From assembly GCF_010015445.1 (NCBI RefSeq), contig NC_053114.1, forward strand, positions 20,552,224 through 20,616,223: DNA of 64,000 bases, given 5' to 3'. Of this stretch, positions 14,864 through 27,292 are shown in pieces. A program made the position numbers and the translations under genes. Below the pieces are notes generated by a model. The model did not search any database. It saw nothing but the letters and a program-made list of their open reading frames with translations, and was not told the DNA's origin. Source of the stretch: Perca fluviatilis. Its lineage: Eukaryota; Chordata; Actinopteri; Perciformes; Percidae. How positions within the stretch are numbered: position 1 is the first letter of the stretch; each line of letters starts with the position of its first letter.

Positions 14864-15993
14864 TATATAGCCCGAATAAAGGGTGCCACAGCAGTTTTGA
14901 TTTGTTTTGCTTACTGGATAATACTAGACTTGCTGACTCACTGCTATTAACCACACTATTGTCAGGTTACCTTGTAACTTGTTACTTCAACTCTTAACTT
15001 TGTCTTTGGTTGCTCATGTATTGTTTGTATTTTACTCCTATTCTTGTTCTGGCTATATATATCTCCATATTATTATTTTTTACTTCCCTATTTATTTGCA
15101 CTTATTTCTGTTTTTGTGTTGCTGCAACACCTGAAGTTTTCCCCCTGGGGATCAATTAAATCTAGTTAAAAAATCAGTATAGTTACATACTTAATCAGGT
15201 GCTTTTCGCTTCCATGTACATGAATGTCAACCACCGATATTCACGCACCCGATAACGCATGCACACAAATGTACCCGGTTTAGTACATGCTGCAAGGAAA
15301 AAAAAAACATGCAGGAGAGACAGGGAATATATATCAAGTCTAATTGTGACCTGCTACAGTAAATCGATGCTGGTGGTCAGATTGGATTGTATATTGCCGC
15401 AGGATTTCCTATTTCCTCCCTCATTAAAAAGAAAGGCACTCTTCCTGTGTTGTTAATTATGACACCCATCCTGTGTTCAAATAAAAGGACGGTCTGGGTG
15501 TGCACGCCCACTCAAGTGCTCTTTTCATTATCGCCTACGTGCATGAACACACACAAACACACTTAAGTTTGCATCAGACGGAGACTTTTTATACTGGTTT
15601 GCCAAAAAAAAAACAAAAAAAAAAACATAATTTGCCACATTTAGATATAACCAATGAATATGCATCTCACGATTTTAGAGCTGTAGAGGATGGATTTTGA
15701 GGCCAAGACAGAATTCTGAATTTATTGTAGAGATAATTAACTCGCTATATTTTCTTATTTAATATTCTTATTAAACCATATATTATTCATCATAATGTTC
15801 ATATCTGAATATTAACTTTTGAAATCTGTCTTATTCCTTAAACTAGAGCTAGTGGATTCCACTGGGCGCAGCTGATCGGCGCCACTCTAGACAATGTTTG
15901 GGACTCCACCAGTGTTTCACAAGTTGCTCTTTGCTCTGCTTCGCTAAGAATATGTGCTTTGTCTATTTTATTTTTACTGAGCCATGCGCGGTA
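14864..15993. other. intron with a LINE tail fragment
   Basis: Mostly unrecognised AT-rich sequence plus the fragment at 15124-15170. Confidence 0.55.
15124..15170 (+). repeat. LINE 3'-tail-like fragment
   Basis: TTTTCCCCCTGGGGATCAAT followed by A-rich sequence resembles the conserved 3' end of fish L2/Rex-type LINEs. No coding part is attached, as in 5'-truncated insertions. Confidence 0.45.
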
Positions 15994-16382
15994 CACTGCA
16001 AAAAAGCTAAATCTTATAAAGTATATTGATGTGATTTCTAATATCTAATCTAATAACACTTAATATAAGATACAATCACCTAACGAGTTATATTTCAGTG
16101 AGATATAGGGACTTGTCTTTAGAGGATGCATCTTAAATATCTTGTTTTTGATTCGTATCGCAGATGAAACAAGCTTTTTGGACATCTTATAAGGGTTTTA
16201 AGCTGCTGTGTTATTTGTAAAAGATGGATCATCTTGTTCGAAGATCCTATCTTATTTTAAGTAATCTTACCAAGTGAATTTTTTGTTCTCCCATTGACAG
16301 ATTGTTTTACTCATTACAAGCAAAAAACACCTTGTAATTATTGTTTTCTTCTTATTTTTGAAGTGGCCTTTTTTTCCCAGTG
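15994..16382. mobile_element. MITE with CACTGCAAAAA ends, TA duplication
   Basis: 389 bp with inverted ends CACTGCAAAAAAG and TTTTTTTCCCAGTG, flanked by TA on both sides. The interior is AT-rich with repeated ATCTTATAA/AAGATAC motifs and no ORF. This type of end is frequent in fish MITEs. I leave the superfamily open. Confidence 0.72.
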
Positions 16383-19300
16383 TACACAGAGCAGATCGAG
16401 CCGGGCAGTAGATAGGGAAGTGAAAGCAACGTGAAGGTCATTGCACCGTTCCGGTCAACAACCGATTTTGCTCCTCTGCTTTTTGATCACCCTTAGAGCT
16501 GTCAGTCGGGTCTCCCTCGTTTTCTCTTCCCTTGTGACTTCCATGTTAGGGCCTGTCTTGTTACGTTGATTTTGGGCTTCCGTTTTACCAACTAGCGTAT
16601 TTTTTTCCACACATTGTGCAGCAGTGCTGTAGAGTTGTAATACAATGCAATCCTCTATTACAGCCTGCTGCGGTTACAAGTAAAACGTAGCTGTGAATCA
16701 TTGATGTGGTCAGAGGTTCAACAGACTTACCGGTATACCTTTCAACCCATAGATGTCAGTGCAATAATTCCCATACAAGATTTAGTGTGAAATTGCTTTA
16801 AAGTGCTCCTTAACTGAAAGCTCAGACAGGAAATCCAACTAATGCCTTGCTGTTCTTTTGGATCATTTTCTACTTCTCCGTTCCTGTCTGCTTTCTCTTG
16901 CAACACAGCTGCTGTTCTGCGAGAGTTGATGCATGCAAGTGGACAGCTTGCTTTGTGTAAGATGAAATAGCTGTAGACTAGTGTCTTATAAAATATATAA
17001 TTATAAATAATAAAACTTCCCAACAACTCTTCAAAGCATGAGAAAGAGGAGGTTTGGATTGAGTCCGTGTATAGTAGAGGAAATGTCAGGAACTCATCCA
17101 GCCCTTCACTATTTCTCATGCCAACCCTTTTGAGGTGAGCAATGTCAGGCATGTTGGAAGGAACGCGTTTGAAGAATTCTTTTTCTCTCAAAAGGTAGTC
17201 AGACTTCCTGAGAGAGGGAAAGTAGATTTTAACAGAGCCACCACTGTTGATGCTGCTGCCACTGCTTGTGCTCTTTGAAAAGTGGTCTTCTGACCATTCA
17301 GGCATTCTTTTAAAGTCACTTACCAAGGCTGTACAGTTTTGCGATAAACTAATAGCGATAGTTATTATAATATCTACTGGTTTTGCCATTAAATAACTAC
17401 CATAACTTATGCGCACACATACATGTTTCCTAATTTGTCTGACCTCACCATACAGTCTGTCCCTGCTTCTTTCTCTCTACACTTCCTGTCAGGGCCTGGT
17501 CTGTTCCAGCCAGTGCAACTCTAGGCATATACAGTTCTATTTCTGCCTACTGGCTTCCTGAGAAGTTATTGTCTTCATGTAGTATACAGCTGAAAGGTTA
17601 TATTAGTTTATTTCATACAGATTCAATTTTCCCATAAACATAGATAATATGACTTGTAAACCTTGACATAAATGGCTGTCTAGGACAATATTTATGCGTT
17701 ATTGTTTGCCAACACAGGAACAATTTTAATATACATTTGAACACCTGTCCTGTTTCGGGAGTTGTCATCCGTCACACATTCACTCACAAATGCTGGGTCC
17801 TTATCTACTTTTATAAAGACAGGGTGCATGCACAGGTCATTTGGGTTATCATTTTTAAGCCACTGCAAACATAGATTAAATTAAATTGTAAATAAAAATA
17901 GGAATGTCCTATTTTTTGCCTACAAACCCTTCTACACCCTGAACTGTTCTATTGCGATCTGTAATCAGCCTATAGAGGGCTGAGAGGGCAAATCCAAATC
18001 AATGGTCACAATTTGTATCTACAAGCTGAATTCTTTTTTTCCTTGCATCAGGTTATAAAATACATTTTGGAGAAGAAAGAAAACTATAGAGGTATACATG
18101 GTTCTACAACAATATTTCTGACTAATTCTCTGACACAAAAGAAGCATTTTGGGGGCTCAGTGTAGCTTAGAGTTTAAATCGCCTGGGTATCTCCAATGAT
18201 TTCCTAAATCAAATCAATTTGATTCTGATTGATAAGGTCCCAATTCGATAACATTTCTGATTCGATTCTAGAGCAATAAGGTTAGGGAAATTTCAGTTAC
18301 AAAACCAATTTTGCTTGGATATGAAAGAGATTTTCAGGGAACATATGCTGTAAATTGTACAAGCAAGAAGCATCTCTCAAAAACATTATTATTATTTTTT
18401 TTATAATGCACCAGGTTAATAAAAAACGTCTTAAACTTTTCTTCTGGTCTATGCTGAATGTGCCCTGTCCTCCCAAACACACAAACTCTCACACCCGCAA
18501 ACACACAGTAGCTACTGCTCACACATGTTTCCTTTGCTGCGAAAAGACTGTTAGTTGTGCTTTGTTCTATGGGCATTGATCATAGTGGTAAAAAAACAAC
18601 AACATAGCTTTCAGGTTGAGTATGAATAGTGAGGGGTTAACCAAAGTTAATCATTAGATGCTTGAGTGAGGGTTGTTTCATTGTGATTAATAATCACATA
18701 TTATAAATTAAGTATAGCTAATGATGCTCCGATCTCTGCCTTTGAACTCTTAAGCTTTAACATGTTCCCTTGACATCTGAGGGCTTTAATTGCAGCCTTT
18801 GTGCTTACTGGCTCATACACTGAGGGTGGAGCCTGTGAGGGTAGAGAGGAGTCCTTCTAAGAGCTTCATCAAGAAACTTCAAAAGAGCGAGACCCGAAAG
18901 TGGCGTAAGCTGCAGCGCTATTGTAATTCATTGTAACAAATTGTCTGCTGACCCGTGTAGTGAGTAACAGTGAAGTGACTAAAAAAAATCTGCATTTTTA
19001 TGGTTAGGTCTTTCATGAATGCACACATACTGTGCTCTGTTTATGGAAGTGTTTTTTTTTGTTTTGTTTTGTTTTTAATGCATGAGGACTTTGGCAGTGG
19101 ATTTTATTTTGGTAGAAAATAGTCCCACGCATCAAAGAATTTCATGTCACTGAGAAAATAGTTTTACGTGTTTCAAGCTTGTGGAAGTTCTTTTTTCACA
19201 AATACAACTCAGAATATACAGTCGCATTTCTCCAACCTTTCAAATCCTATTCTATACACACAAGTCACACACGTTTTAGGATTGTGAGAAACTGTAACTC

Positions 19301-20627
19301 TGCTCGGTTTCTGCTTTTGACAAGTCCATTATTGTGAAATTCTTTATAACCATGATAATTTTTCTCTTAATGCATACAAATGTCGCTCTATTGACTAACA
19401 TATTGCAATGCTTTCTGTTGTCTCTCTGTTGACAAAAAAAAAGTCTGAAATAATGCTTAATTCAAAAAGCACTAACAGATTTTCTTCTTTCTCCCATTTG
19501 CTCGGTCTCTGTTTCTCTTCCCTTCTCTTGCTTTTTCTTAATTTTGCTCTTGCAATTTCTGCTTGGCTGCATGATCTTCCTTCGTATTTGCTCTGGAACA
19601 GAAACCAAGGGTGAGTAGTTTTTTGTTTCACTCAGTTTACAGTAGCAGTTTTAGTTGTCTCCATGCTTAAATTTCAGATTTTGTGAAATTGTAACCTAAG
19701 ACATAACCGCTTTTTTAAACTACCTATTAAGGATAGCTTAACCCCTTCTGGTATTTGTACTGAAATGACAGTGACCTGGTGGGATTTGTGTGCAGTATTA
19801 GAAAAAGGATAAACCGAAAATACTCCACATTAGCAGACAATGATTGCATTAAATTATTTGCGTGTGAAAATGGGCCCTCAGCCTGACCTGGCTGTACTAT
19901 CAGACTACTATGTACTACGCTTCTTGACTGCTAAACACATTGATTCAATTCACCTTGCACTTTGTTTTTTTGCGGTGTGATAACTTCTACTGATTGCACC
20001 TTTTTAAATCAGCTGGAGCATTCATCCTGTTAGCTCTGAACAGGAGTGTTCAAGGTTTATAAGGACTGCATTTCACAAAGTAGTTCAAAGCTTTCTTTCT
20101 TTCACATCTGACCTGACATTGCTTAATTCCTTTAACAAGGACTGTGTGGGCTGTGTTCAGATTTTGTACTGACAGGAAGCTCAGAATTAGGAATTTCTCA
20201 TTTTGAAACAGGTGATTGTGTTGGTGGCCTTGCCCTAAGCTCCTGTGAAACAGTTGAATAGTTATGAATGAAATTTCTGTTTCTTTCATTTTGTATCACC
20301 TTTATACTTGCCTGAGGTTTATGCCATTGCCTTAAAGCAAAAGGCATAGGGCTAGTTATGATTCGGTAAAGGTAATATAAATTCTGTCTTATTTCTCTGA
20401 TGTGTTGATACGCAGACAGAGCTTTACAATTGGTGACATTGGTTAGTGATTGACCATTATTGGGTTGAACATGGAAAGGCTGATCTGGAATATTTTCAGC
20501 TAATCTGAAGCTCATCTGCTCAAACTTTCAGTTTTGGTTATAGGACTCTTGTTACCTCCTCCTCCTGGTTACCACTGTAGGCCATGGTTCATGTATTGCC
20601 ATAGCAACCTGAACCACATGGTTAATA
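16383..20627. other. intron, no gene recognised
   Basis: Single-copy-looking AT-rich DNA. The only notable item is a 224-codon open frame on the minus strand at 16742-17416. Confidence 0.55.
16742..17416 (-). other. 224-codon open frame, unrecognised
   Basis: Starts MRISYGSYLMAKPVDI and is Ser-rich early on (FSKSTSSGSSINSGG). It lacks any domain I know, and there is no sign of codon bias. It is the longest open frame in the window outside obvious low-complexity sequence. In AT-rich DNA of this length one such frame by chance is not excluded. It is listed as an open frame and not as a gene. Confidence 0.15.
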
Positions 20628-20999
20628 AGGGTGGGGGAAAAAATCCATACAGCATAGTATCTCAATATTTTCCGTGGCAATACTGTATCGATACACAGAC
20701 GCCAAGTATCAATCTATTTTTATATATGTGTTGGTCAGTTTGTCTGCTTGACAATCCCATTTTGCAGCAATACAATTGAAGTGAGATGAACAAACAGAGA
20801 AATGTATCTTTTTAGATAAAACCGATGTTGACAAAGTTTTCTTTTGGGGACATAATTTGAAATTTGGAAAAATTTGAAGTTGGAAAAACGGTAATAAATT
20901 GCAGTATATCTCAGAATATTGCAATATCTTTAAAATCGCAATAATATTGTATCGTGACATAAGTATTGTGATGATATCGTATTGTGAGTCCTCTGGTGA
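20628..20999. mobile_element. truncated MITE with ATATCG/TATTGCAATA motifs
   Basis: It opens with AAGGGTGGGGGAAAAAATCC and holds many CAATATTTTCC and TATCG-type motifs typical of a fish hAT-like MITE. The expected mirror of the GGGTGGGG end is missing on the right, so it is 3'-truncated or diverged. Borders are approximate. Confidence 0.55.
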
Positions 21000-22902
21000 G
21001 CCCTTTTAAGATTTTTCCAAAGAATTTAACTTCAACCTACCTGTGGTTGACCACATTAATTTAGGTGAAACGGTGAGAAGAAGAAGAACAGTATTTAAAA
21101 AAAAATAAATAGTGATCAAGCCATACAATTTTGACACAACCATGCAATTTACATTTGAATGATGATGTACACAGAGCATCCCAGACACAAGTGTTTCCCC
21201 TTTTGGAATGGCTGTGTCACAGTAGCTAACAGTAATTGTATTTGCTATATCATAGAACTGATTACTTATTTGATCCATACAGTTTTAATCACTTACTTTG
21301 TTCTCAGCCTTTTCTCTTATTAGAACAGAAAATAATAATAAAAAGGCAAAAAACAACAAGAAAAAGTAGTGAGTGGACACCCAGAGAGGACGCTGACAGC
21401 TTTCAGAACTTTCAGCAGTTTCTGTGATTTCACTGGTAGCCTCCAGAGAAGCATTTTCAGATCATCAGTGTCAATAGATGGAGATAAAACATGTATAGCA
21501 GATCTTTCCTGTGGGTGTTTGCAAGACGAGAGGGTAAAAAAAAAAATCACAGCATGTTTTAAAGACACTGGCAGGTGGGAATTGAGGAATATGTGGAACC
21601 TGTCTCCCTTTTTACTGTACAAGTTGTCATATCTCGTCTTTTGTATATATTCAGCAGCAGTAAGGCTACTTTATAAAAGGTTAAAGGGGCACCAGTGGAA
21701 ACAAACCAGTAGAGTGCCGCCTCTCTTTGTTCAGTTTTTGTTCTGGAGTATAAAACAAAATAAAAATGTATCTCTCTGTGAAAACTAAGCTGGGATGTAG
21801 CCGATGAATGGGGCTGCTTAAGTTACACAATAAGCTATATCTATATGTATTAGAATACATTCATTGGTGGCTTCACATGGGACTTACTCCGGCCTTGGCC
21901 TTTTAAATGAAGAATGTACTATACTACTTGGCTGTTCATTGTATCTGATCAATATGTAGTATATTCAATCTCATTTTCATCAGTTATCAAATGCTTTTTT
22001 AGCATTTTGCAGAGCATATTTACATTTTAAAAGGCTATTCAATTTCACCTTGTTTGGATTATTATTGCTGTATATTGCATCATTTTATAGTTTCTTTCCC
22101 AAAACATCAATTCAGCTATATATTTTTTTGTACAAACAAGCATCATAATGTAATAGTAACATAAACTGTGGAGTGAAATTGTGTTGGAGAATATTACAGT
22201 GTTGCTGGAGCGCTTTGGGTAATGTCTGAAAGAAATGTGAGATACTTGTTCCTCGACTTTAATACCTGGGTCTATGTGCCAGTACCGCATATATATGGTA
22301 TATATAAATATAGCATATATTTACCATGCTCCCACTTCGACGTTGATACAGTGCACATTTGCTTTTTAAGACCTTTGCTTTGGATCCAATTTATTTCTTA
22401 CCACTAAAATGTCATTTTTTAATATGTGGAGATGAATGTCCTTGTCAAACATTTTTTTAATTTTTTTTGAATGGATATATTTTGTGATATTTGCATTCAT
22501 GTTTTAAGTAGAGGTATCTTAATTGACATCTGGAATAAACCAGCTATTTCTTTCTATCTGTCTTTGTTTATCAAGAGAGAGCACAGAGATAGTCATTCAT
22601 CGCCATAGTGCTGGGAAAATGAGCAACAACATGAAGAGAGCTGCCCTTTCCTGGGGCTTCTTTTTGGCTAATAAATAACATCCAATTAGATGAAACTCTC
22701 AAAGATCGCAAAACTAGTTTGCCATTTCTCTCCAGGATACAGGCATCTGCTAATAACCTACCTCTACTCCAAGAGTCACCACACTGCAAGATGAGAGACA
22801 GAAGGGTGTAGAAGCTGAAAGGATGTTAATTGCTTTTTTAGCATCTTCTTTTTTTTGTGATTTTGCGATTGAAGGAGGCTTCAATTTATTGATGCAAACC
22901 AT
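21000..22902. other. intron, nothing recognised
   Basis: AT-rich. Open frames up to 139 codons (21369-21788) show no known domain. Confidence 0.55.
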
Positions 22903-23110
22903 AGTCTGTATAAAATATGGATGGAGTCTCCGTGACGTCACCCATAGGTTTCTAGAGAGCCAAAATGAAGCTCAAAGTGGGCGGCTCCCGGTGGTTCCAG
23001 TTTTCAGCCCTGGAGGTTGCTGCATTTATCAGCAGTGTATTCATCTGATTTGAGACATGACGTCATCCAGTATGTGTGTGTGCATACATGGAAATGCAAA
23101 CGCACCTAGT
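22903..23110. repeat. probable dispersed repeat (ATGGATGGAGTCTCC)
   Basis: GTATAAAATATGGATGGAGT, then CTCCGTGACGTCACCCATAG, resembles a dispersed repeat common in fish genomes. Family and borders are uncertain. Confidence 0.4.
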
Positions 23111-26100
23111 ACCTAGCCAGTGGAAATAAAATGATCAAAATAAGCTCACAAAGTTGTATTTTTTTTTGGCTCAGTTAAAAAAAGAAAGAAAAAGAAATCA
23201 ATACAAACCTTAATAGCAAATAGTGCTTGGAGGATTGTACTTAAAATGTTATGTACTGCTTATAACCTGTAGCAAATATAATTTTCTATTATTCTATTTA
23301 CTGTGTCCACCAGAATGTTGGTGAGAAGTGTACATAGGTGATTTGTTTCTTACGGATACAAGTAAAACGGACTAAAAATGACTTTATCCAGTAATTCAGT
23401 TTATGTACAGTACTTAAGGCTAACACTGCTTGTGGGAAACACTAGGTCTGTAATATTCATATAATGAATATTAATCACAAAATCCCAATAATAAATATAA
23501 AATATATATAAAAATATAATAACTACCATATTTTAAAATGTTGCCATAGTAATTTGCAATTATAGCCCGACCAATGCTGAATTTTGGAGGCCAATGTGTG
23601 TTTTTCTTTCCAAAATAAATACATAACAAACATTTTTGATAAGGATACCCCAAATGTGGTTCGAACAGAATTGTGGCTAAGATAATGTGCGTGTAGAGCA
23701 CAACCCAGCGAGTAACAAGCAACATTAATGGAATCTCCCCGCTACAGCTGTGCACTACCTGGGTGAAAATGGAGTGCTGGGGCCGTAGTTACAAAGCAAT
23801 TATGGCACATGGCATTTGTGTGGTGAGTGATATAGAAGCTGTGAAAAGTGGTTCTTACACAGTTTGCTTTAAATCTATATTAAAAGTATTCATGTACTGG
23901 GTACATAGACAAACTGCATTAGTTTGATCCCTGCAACAGTGACCAGTGTTTTCCTCATGTGTTTTACTACTGTACTGTAAGTTAATAACTTATTCAATTA
24001 TTTTATTGTTGTTTCTTTACTTTGATGACTAATTAATTAATTAATTAAATTCAATTAATTATAATTTGTTTTGAAGTGTTAGGAATCAAAGACATCCATG
24101 ATTAAGCTTGTAAAAGTATACAGTGCAGCATTCAGCATGAAAGCTTCACAAACAATAAGTACATTCTTAATGAATAAACTGTTAGAAGTGACAGCATGGG
24201 TATTCACAATTTGAACAAGATGCTTCACAAGTGCCCCCCCCCCACCACCCCCCCTTTTATGTGTGTGTGTCTTACTGTAGCATTAAGGCTGTGTTCTCAG
24301 TGGATGACAGGCTCTCCAGATCAATCTTGCCTGTCAAAGAGGAAGCTGAGGAAAGACGAGCTCTCTTCCCACTTCTGGCGTGCTGCAAGAGATAATTAGA
24401 CAGCCCATTTCCATATCATTATAATGGCCTGGGTAGCAAGCATGTTTGTGTGGGTTTTGGCAGATTGCACAAGCATTTTTTTTTTGGGGGGGGGATTACT
24501 TGAGGTATGGGGTGACTAGCTCTTATGGGTTTTGGAGTGGTTCAATAGCGTGCATGATTAAGTGGCGGCTGCCATGTTGAGGTCAGAGCGGACAGCTTGT
24601 CGTGACTTGTCAAACTCAGACCGATGTGACACAATACAGTAATGGTCATACAAACCCATGCTTTGAGTCTGTCAGTCGTCACTACAGTAACCCTTAAGAC
24701 TACCTCTAATTTGGAGTCGCTTCACATATCCATATAGTGATGCTTGATAGGTCTCTTGGATCCAAAGTGGGTGTATTTCTTAGAACAGCAATAGCTTTTG
24801 TGGTCTGCTGAGCGGAGAACTTGGTGGGCTTTTGAATTACAATTAGACAAAAGCAGCCGAGGAGGTTGGTGGACCATCATAGAGGAGTTATAGAGAGATT
24901 GAGGACTAGAGGAGGTGGGGATGAAAAGGATTAAAAAAAAAAAAAGACAGGGTTGTAGGTGTTTTTTTTTTCTTAAATTGAATGCCTGAAAGCACAAAAA
25001 AAAGTCTAATATTTATATAACTTACAGTCAAAAGTTTTGATATTGTCATTTATGCTTTGAGTTGTCTTCAGCTAACAACTTCAATTACCCAATTTTCATG
25101 ATTGTCTCAGCAGCATTTGGGTAAAAATGCAATCTAATGTATAGGTTAGGTGTGTCCAGTTGTGTTCACTGAGGGTAGGAAACAGAATTAGCTGCTAAAA
25201 TGGATTATAATTGTATAATAGAACCACCACTGAGATCTGATCAGATCGGAGTATCTGAGGACAGCAGCAGGAGTCCGTCTCATACTGTCGTGTAGTTAGT
25301 ATTGCTTTCCTCTGGTATATATCTGTTCACATCAAATGGACTCTCTCTCCTGTTTGTCTCTCTCACACTCTGTCTTGCTTGTTCTCTCCTCTTTTCTCCC
25401 ACTCTCTTTATGCTTTTGCTGTGACATTTTGAAGAACACCATTAGTTCTATAATGACTTTTCATGTGGCTGCAGAAAATTTGTGCCATTATGAGGGATCT
25501 CATCAAATGCATAATTAAAGGCTCTTTTTGTTGTTGTGGAAAGGAAAGGTCTGGTCACATAGTACACACAGTGAATGGATGGCTATTTTTTTCTTCTATT
25601 TTTACAATGTCCAGCCTACTATTTATATATTTTCGAATTTGCCCATAATTCAACCACATTCTGGTTAGAAATGGCTGTATGCTCCATGTACGTATGCGTC
25701 CTCACTAGCTCGTTGCCTCCCTTTTCTTTCTTTATGTGGTTAACCTTCTGTTTTTCTGCTTTCCTTGTCTTCATTGTTTTCTTCTTTCTTTCTTCTGCCT
25801 CAGTTTCTCAAGCATCAGCACCTCAATTCATTCCCAATTTGTGTTTTTATGTTCTCATATCACCAAAGTAATGGGCTGGCTCGTTAAAAACATATTTGCT
25901 TTTGCGACTTGATTTTTCTGCGATGATTTTTCATTCACACATGAAGGTTTGTGCATGTAGGGTGGGGAAGTGTTAAAGGGATGGGATGGCGGCAGAGATG
26001 TTTGCAACAGTACAGTGAGAAAAACAGAAAAAATGGCAAATGACTTCAGAGATGAATGATTTAGGCTGCCATCAATCCATCAAATGACTTGGGAAATGTT

Positions 26101-26840
26101 AGGGTAGGTTTAACTGTTCAAATCGGGCTGTTGTCACATAGTGAAATGAAACGCTTCATACCTGATATGACGAGTAGTCCGGAAATACTCGTTTTACCAC
26201 AAACGCTCACATGCACACACATTTTAAGGCCATTGGTAGGTCTTCAAGAAGCCTTTAGAGGGCACTACTCTACTGAGAATAGCGCTACAGGTAAATCCAT
26301 CCCCACTGGCCAGTAACATGCTGATTAACAGAAGCTCCTAATCAATCGTGAATCTTTTGATTTGGCATCAATAATTTCAGTCCAGATTTGTGAAGTTATT
26401 TTTAAATGGGTATGCGTCTGTGCTCTCTGTAGGGTAGGCTAGTTTCTTTGTGAAGAGCAATTGACTGGTATATGTTGTACATGCTGATGCTCATGCAGCA
26501 GGAGCAATTTAGGGGTTTAGATTTAAAAACGATCTGGGTATAGCAGGAGGAGAGGAGAGGAGAGAAAAGCCTAATGAAGTCTGTTAATTTGCTGTTATCA
26601 GAATGAAAGTCTCAGACTAATTATGGCCCTGGGTCATCTAGTCTGGATCACAGGGAGAGGTGGCCCTGCATGGTTCACTTTGATTAGCTCACTCACAACA
26701 CAGCTCCTCACTCCATTACTCTGATCTCCCTCTCCGTCTCACACTCACTGGTACCCACACACTCGCAACTCCAGATGGGAGGGGATAGTCCGTGTGCAGA
26801 CGGACCAGTCAAGCCGTCATGACGGTGTTAGTCAGGATGG

Positions 26841-26843
<3 letters not shown>
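23111..26843. other. intron, nothing recognised
   Basis: Short homopolymers (C-run at 24234-24250, G-run at 24485) and AT-rich sequence. No gene, RNA or transposon recognised. A moderately GC block at about 26560-26760 with ATTAG/TAATTA motifs could be a conserved element. Confidence 0.55.

Positions 26844-26899
<56 letters not shown>
26844..26899. repeat. (TG)n microsatellite
   Basis: 28 uninterrupted TG units, then GCGC. Confidence 0.97.
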
Positions 26900-26902
<3 letters not shown>

Positions 26903-27173
26903 AGGGCAGAGAGGGAAAGGTGAAGCCAGGTGTGTATAGTTACTGGACGTTCTGGATGTCTCTTGAGCTTTCTGTCAGGCTGACTGAAGTTCAAGACTTA
27001 GGTGGATCAGAACCATACAATGAGTCAACAGTCAAGCCGCGCGGCTGGTTTGACTGTTCGTCTCCCCTCTGTTGACTATAGAGCTGACAGATGTGTCGGA
27101 ATGGTGGATTTGTTCACTTGCTGCAGACAGCCCTCCTCCTGTGCATCAGATGTCTCATAGTGGATTTTGCTCG

Positions 27174-27292
<119 letters not shown>

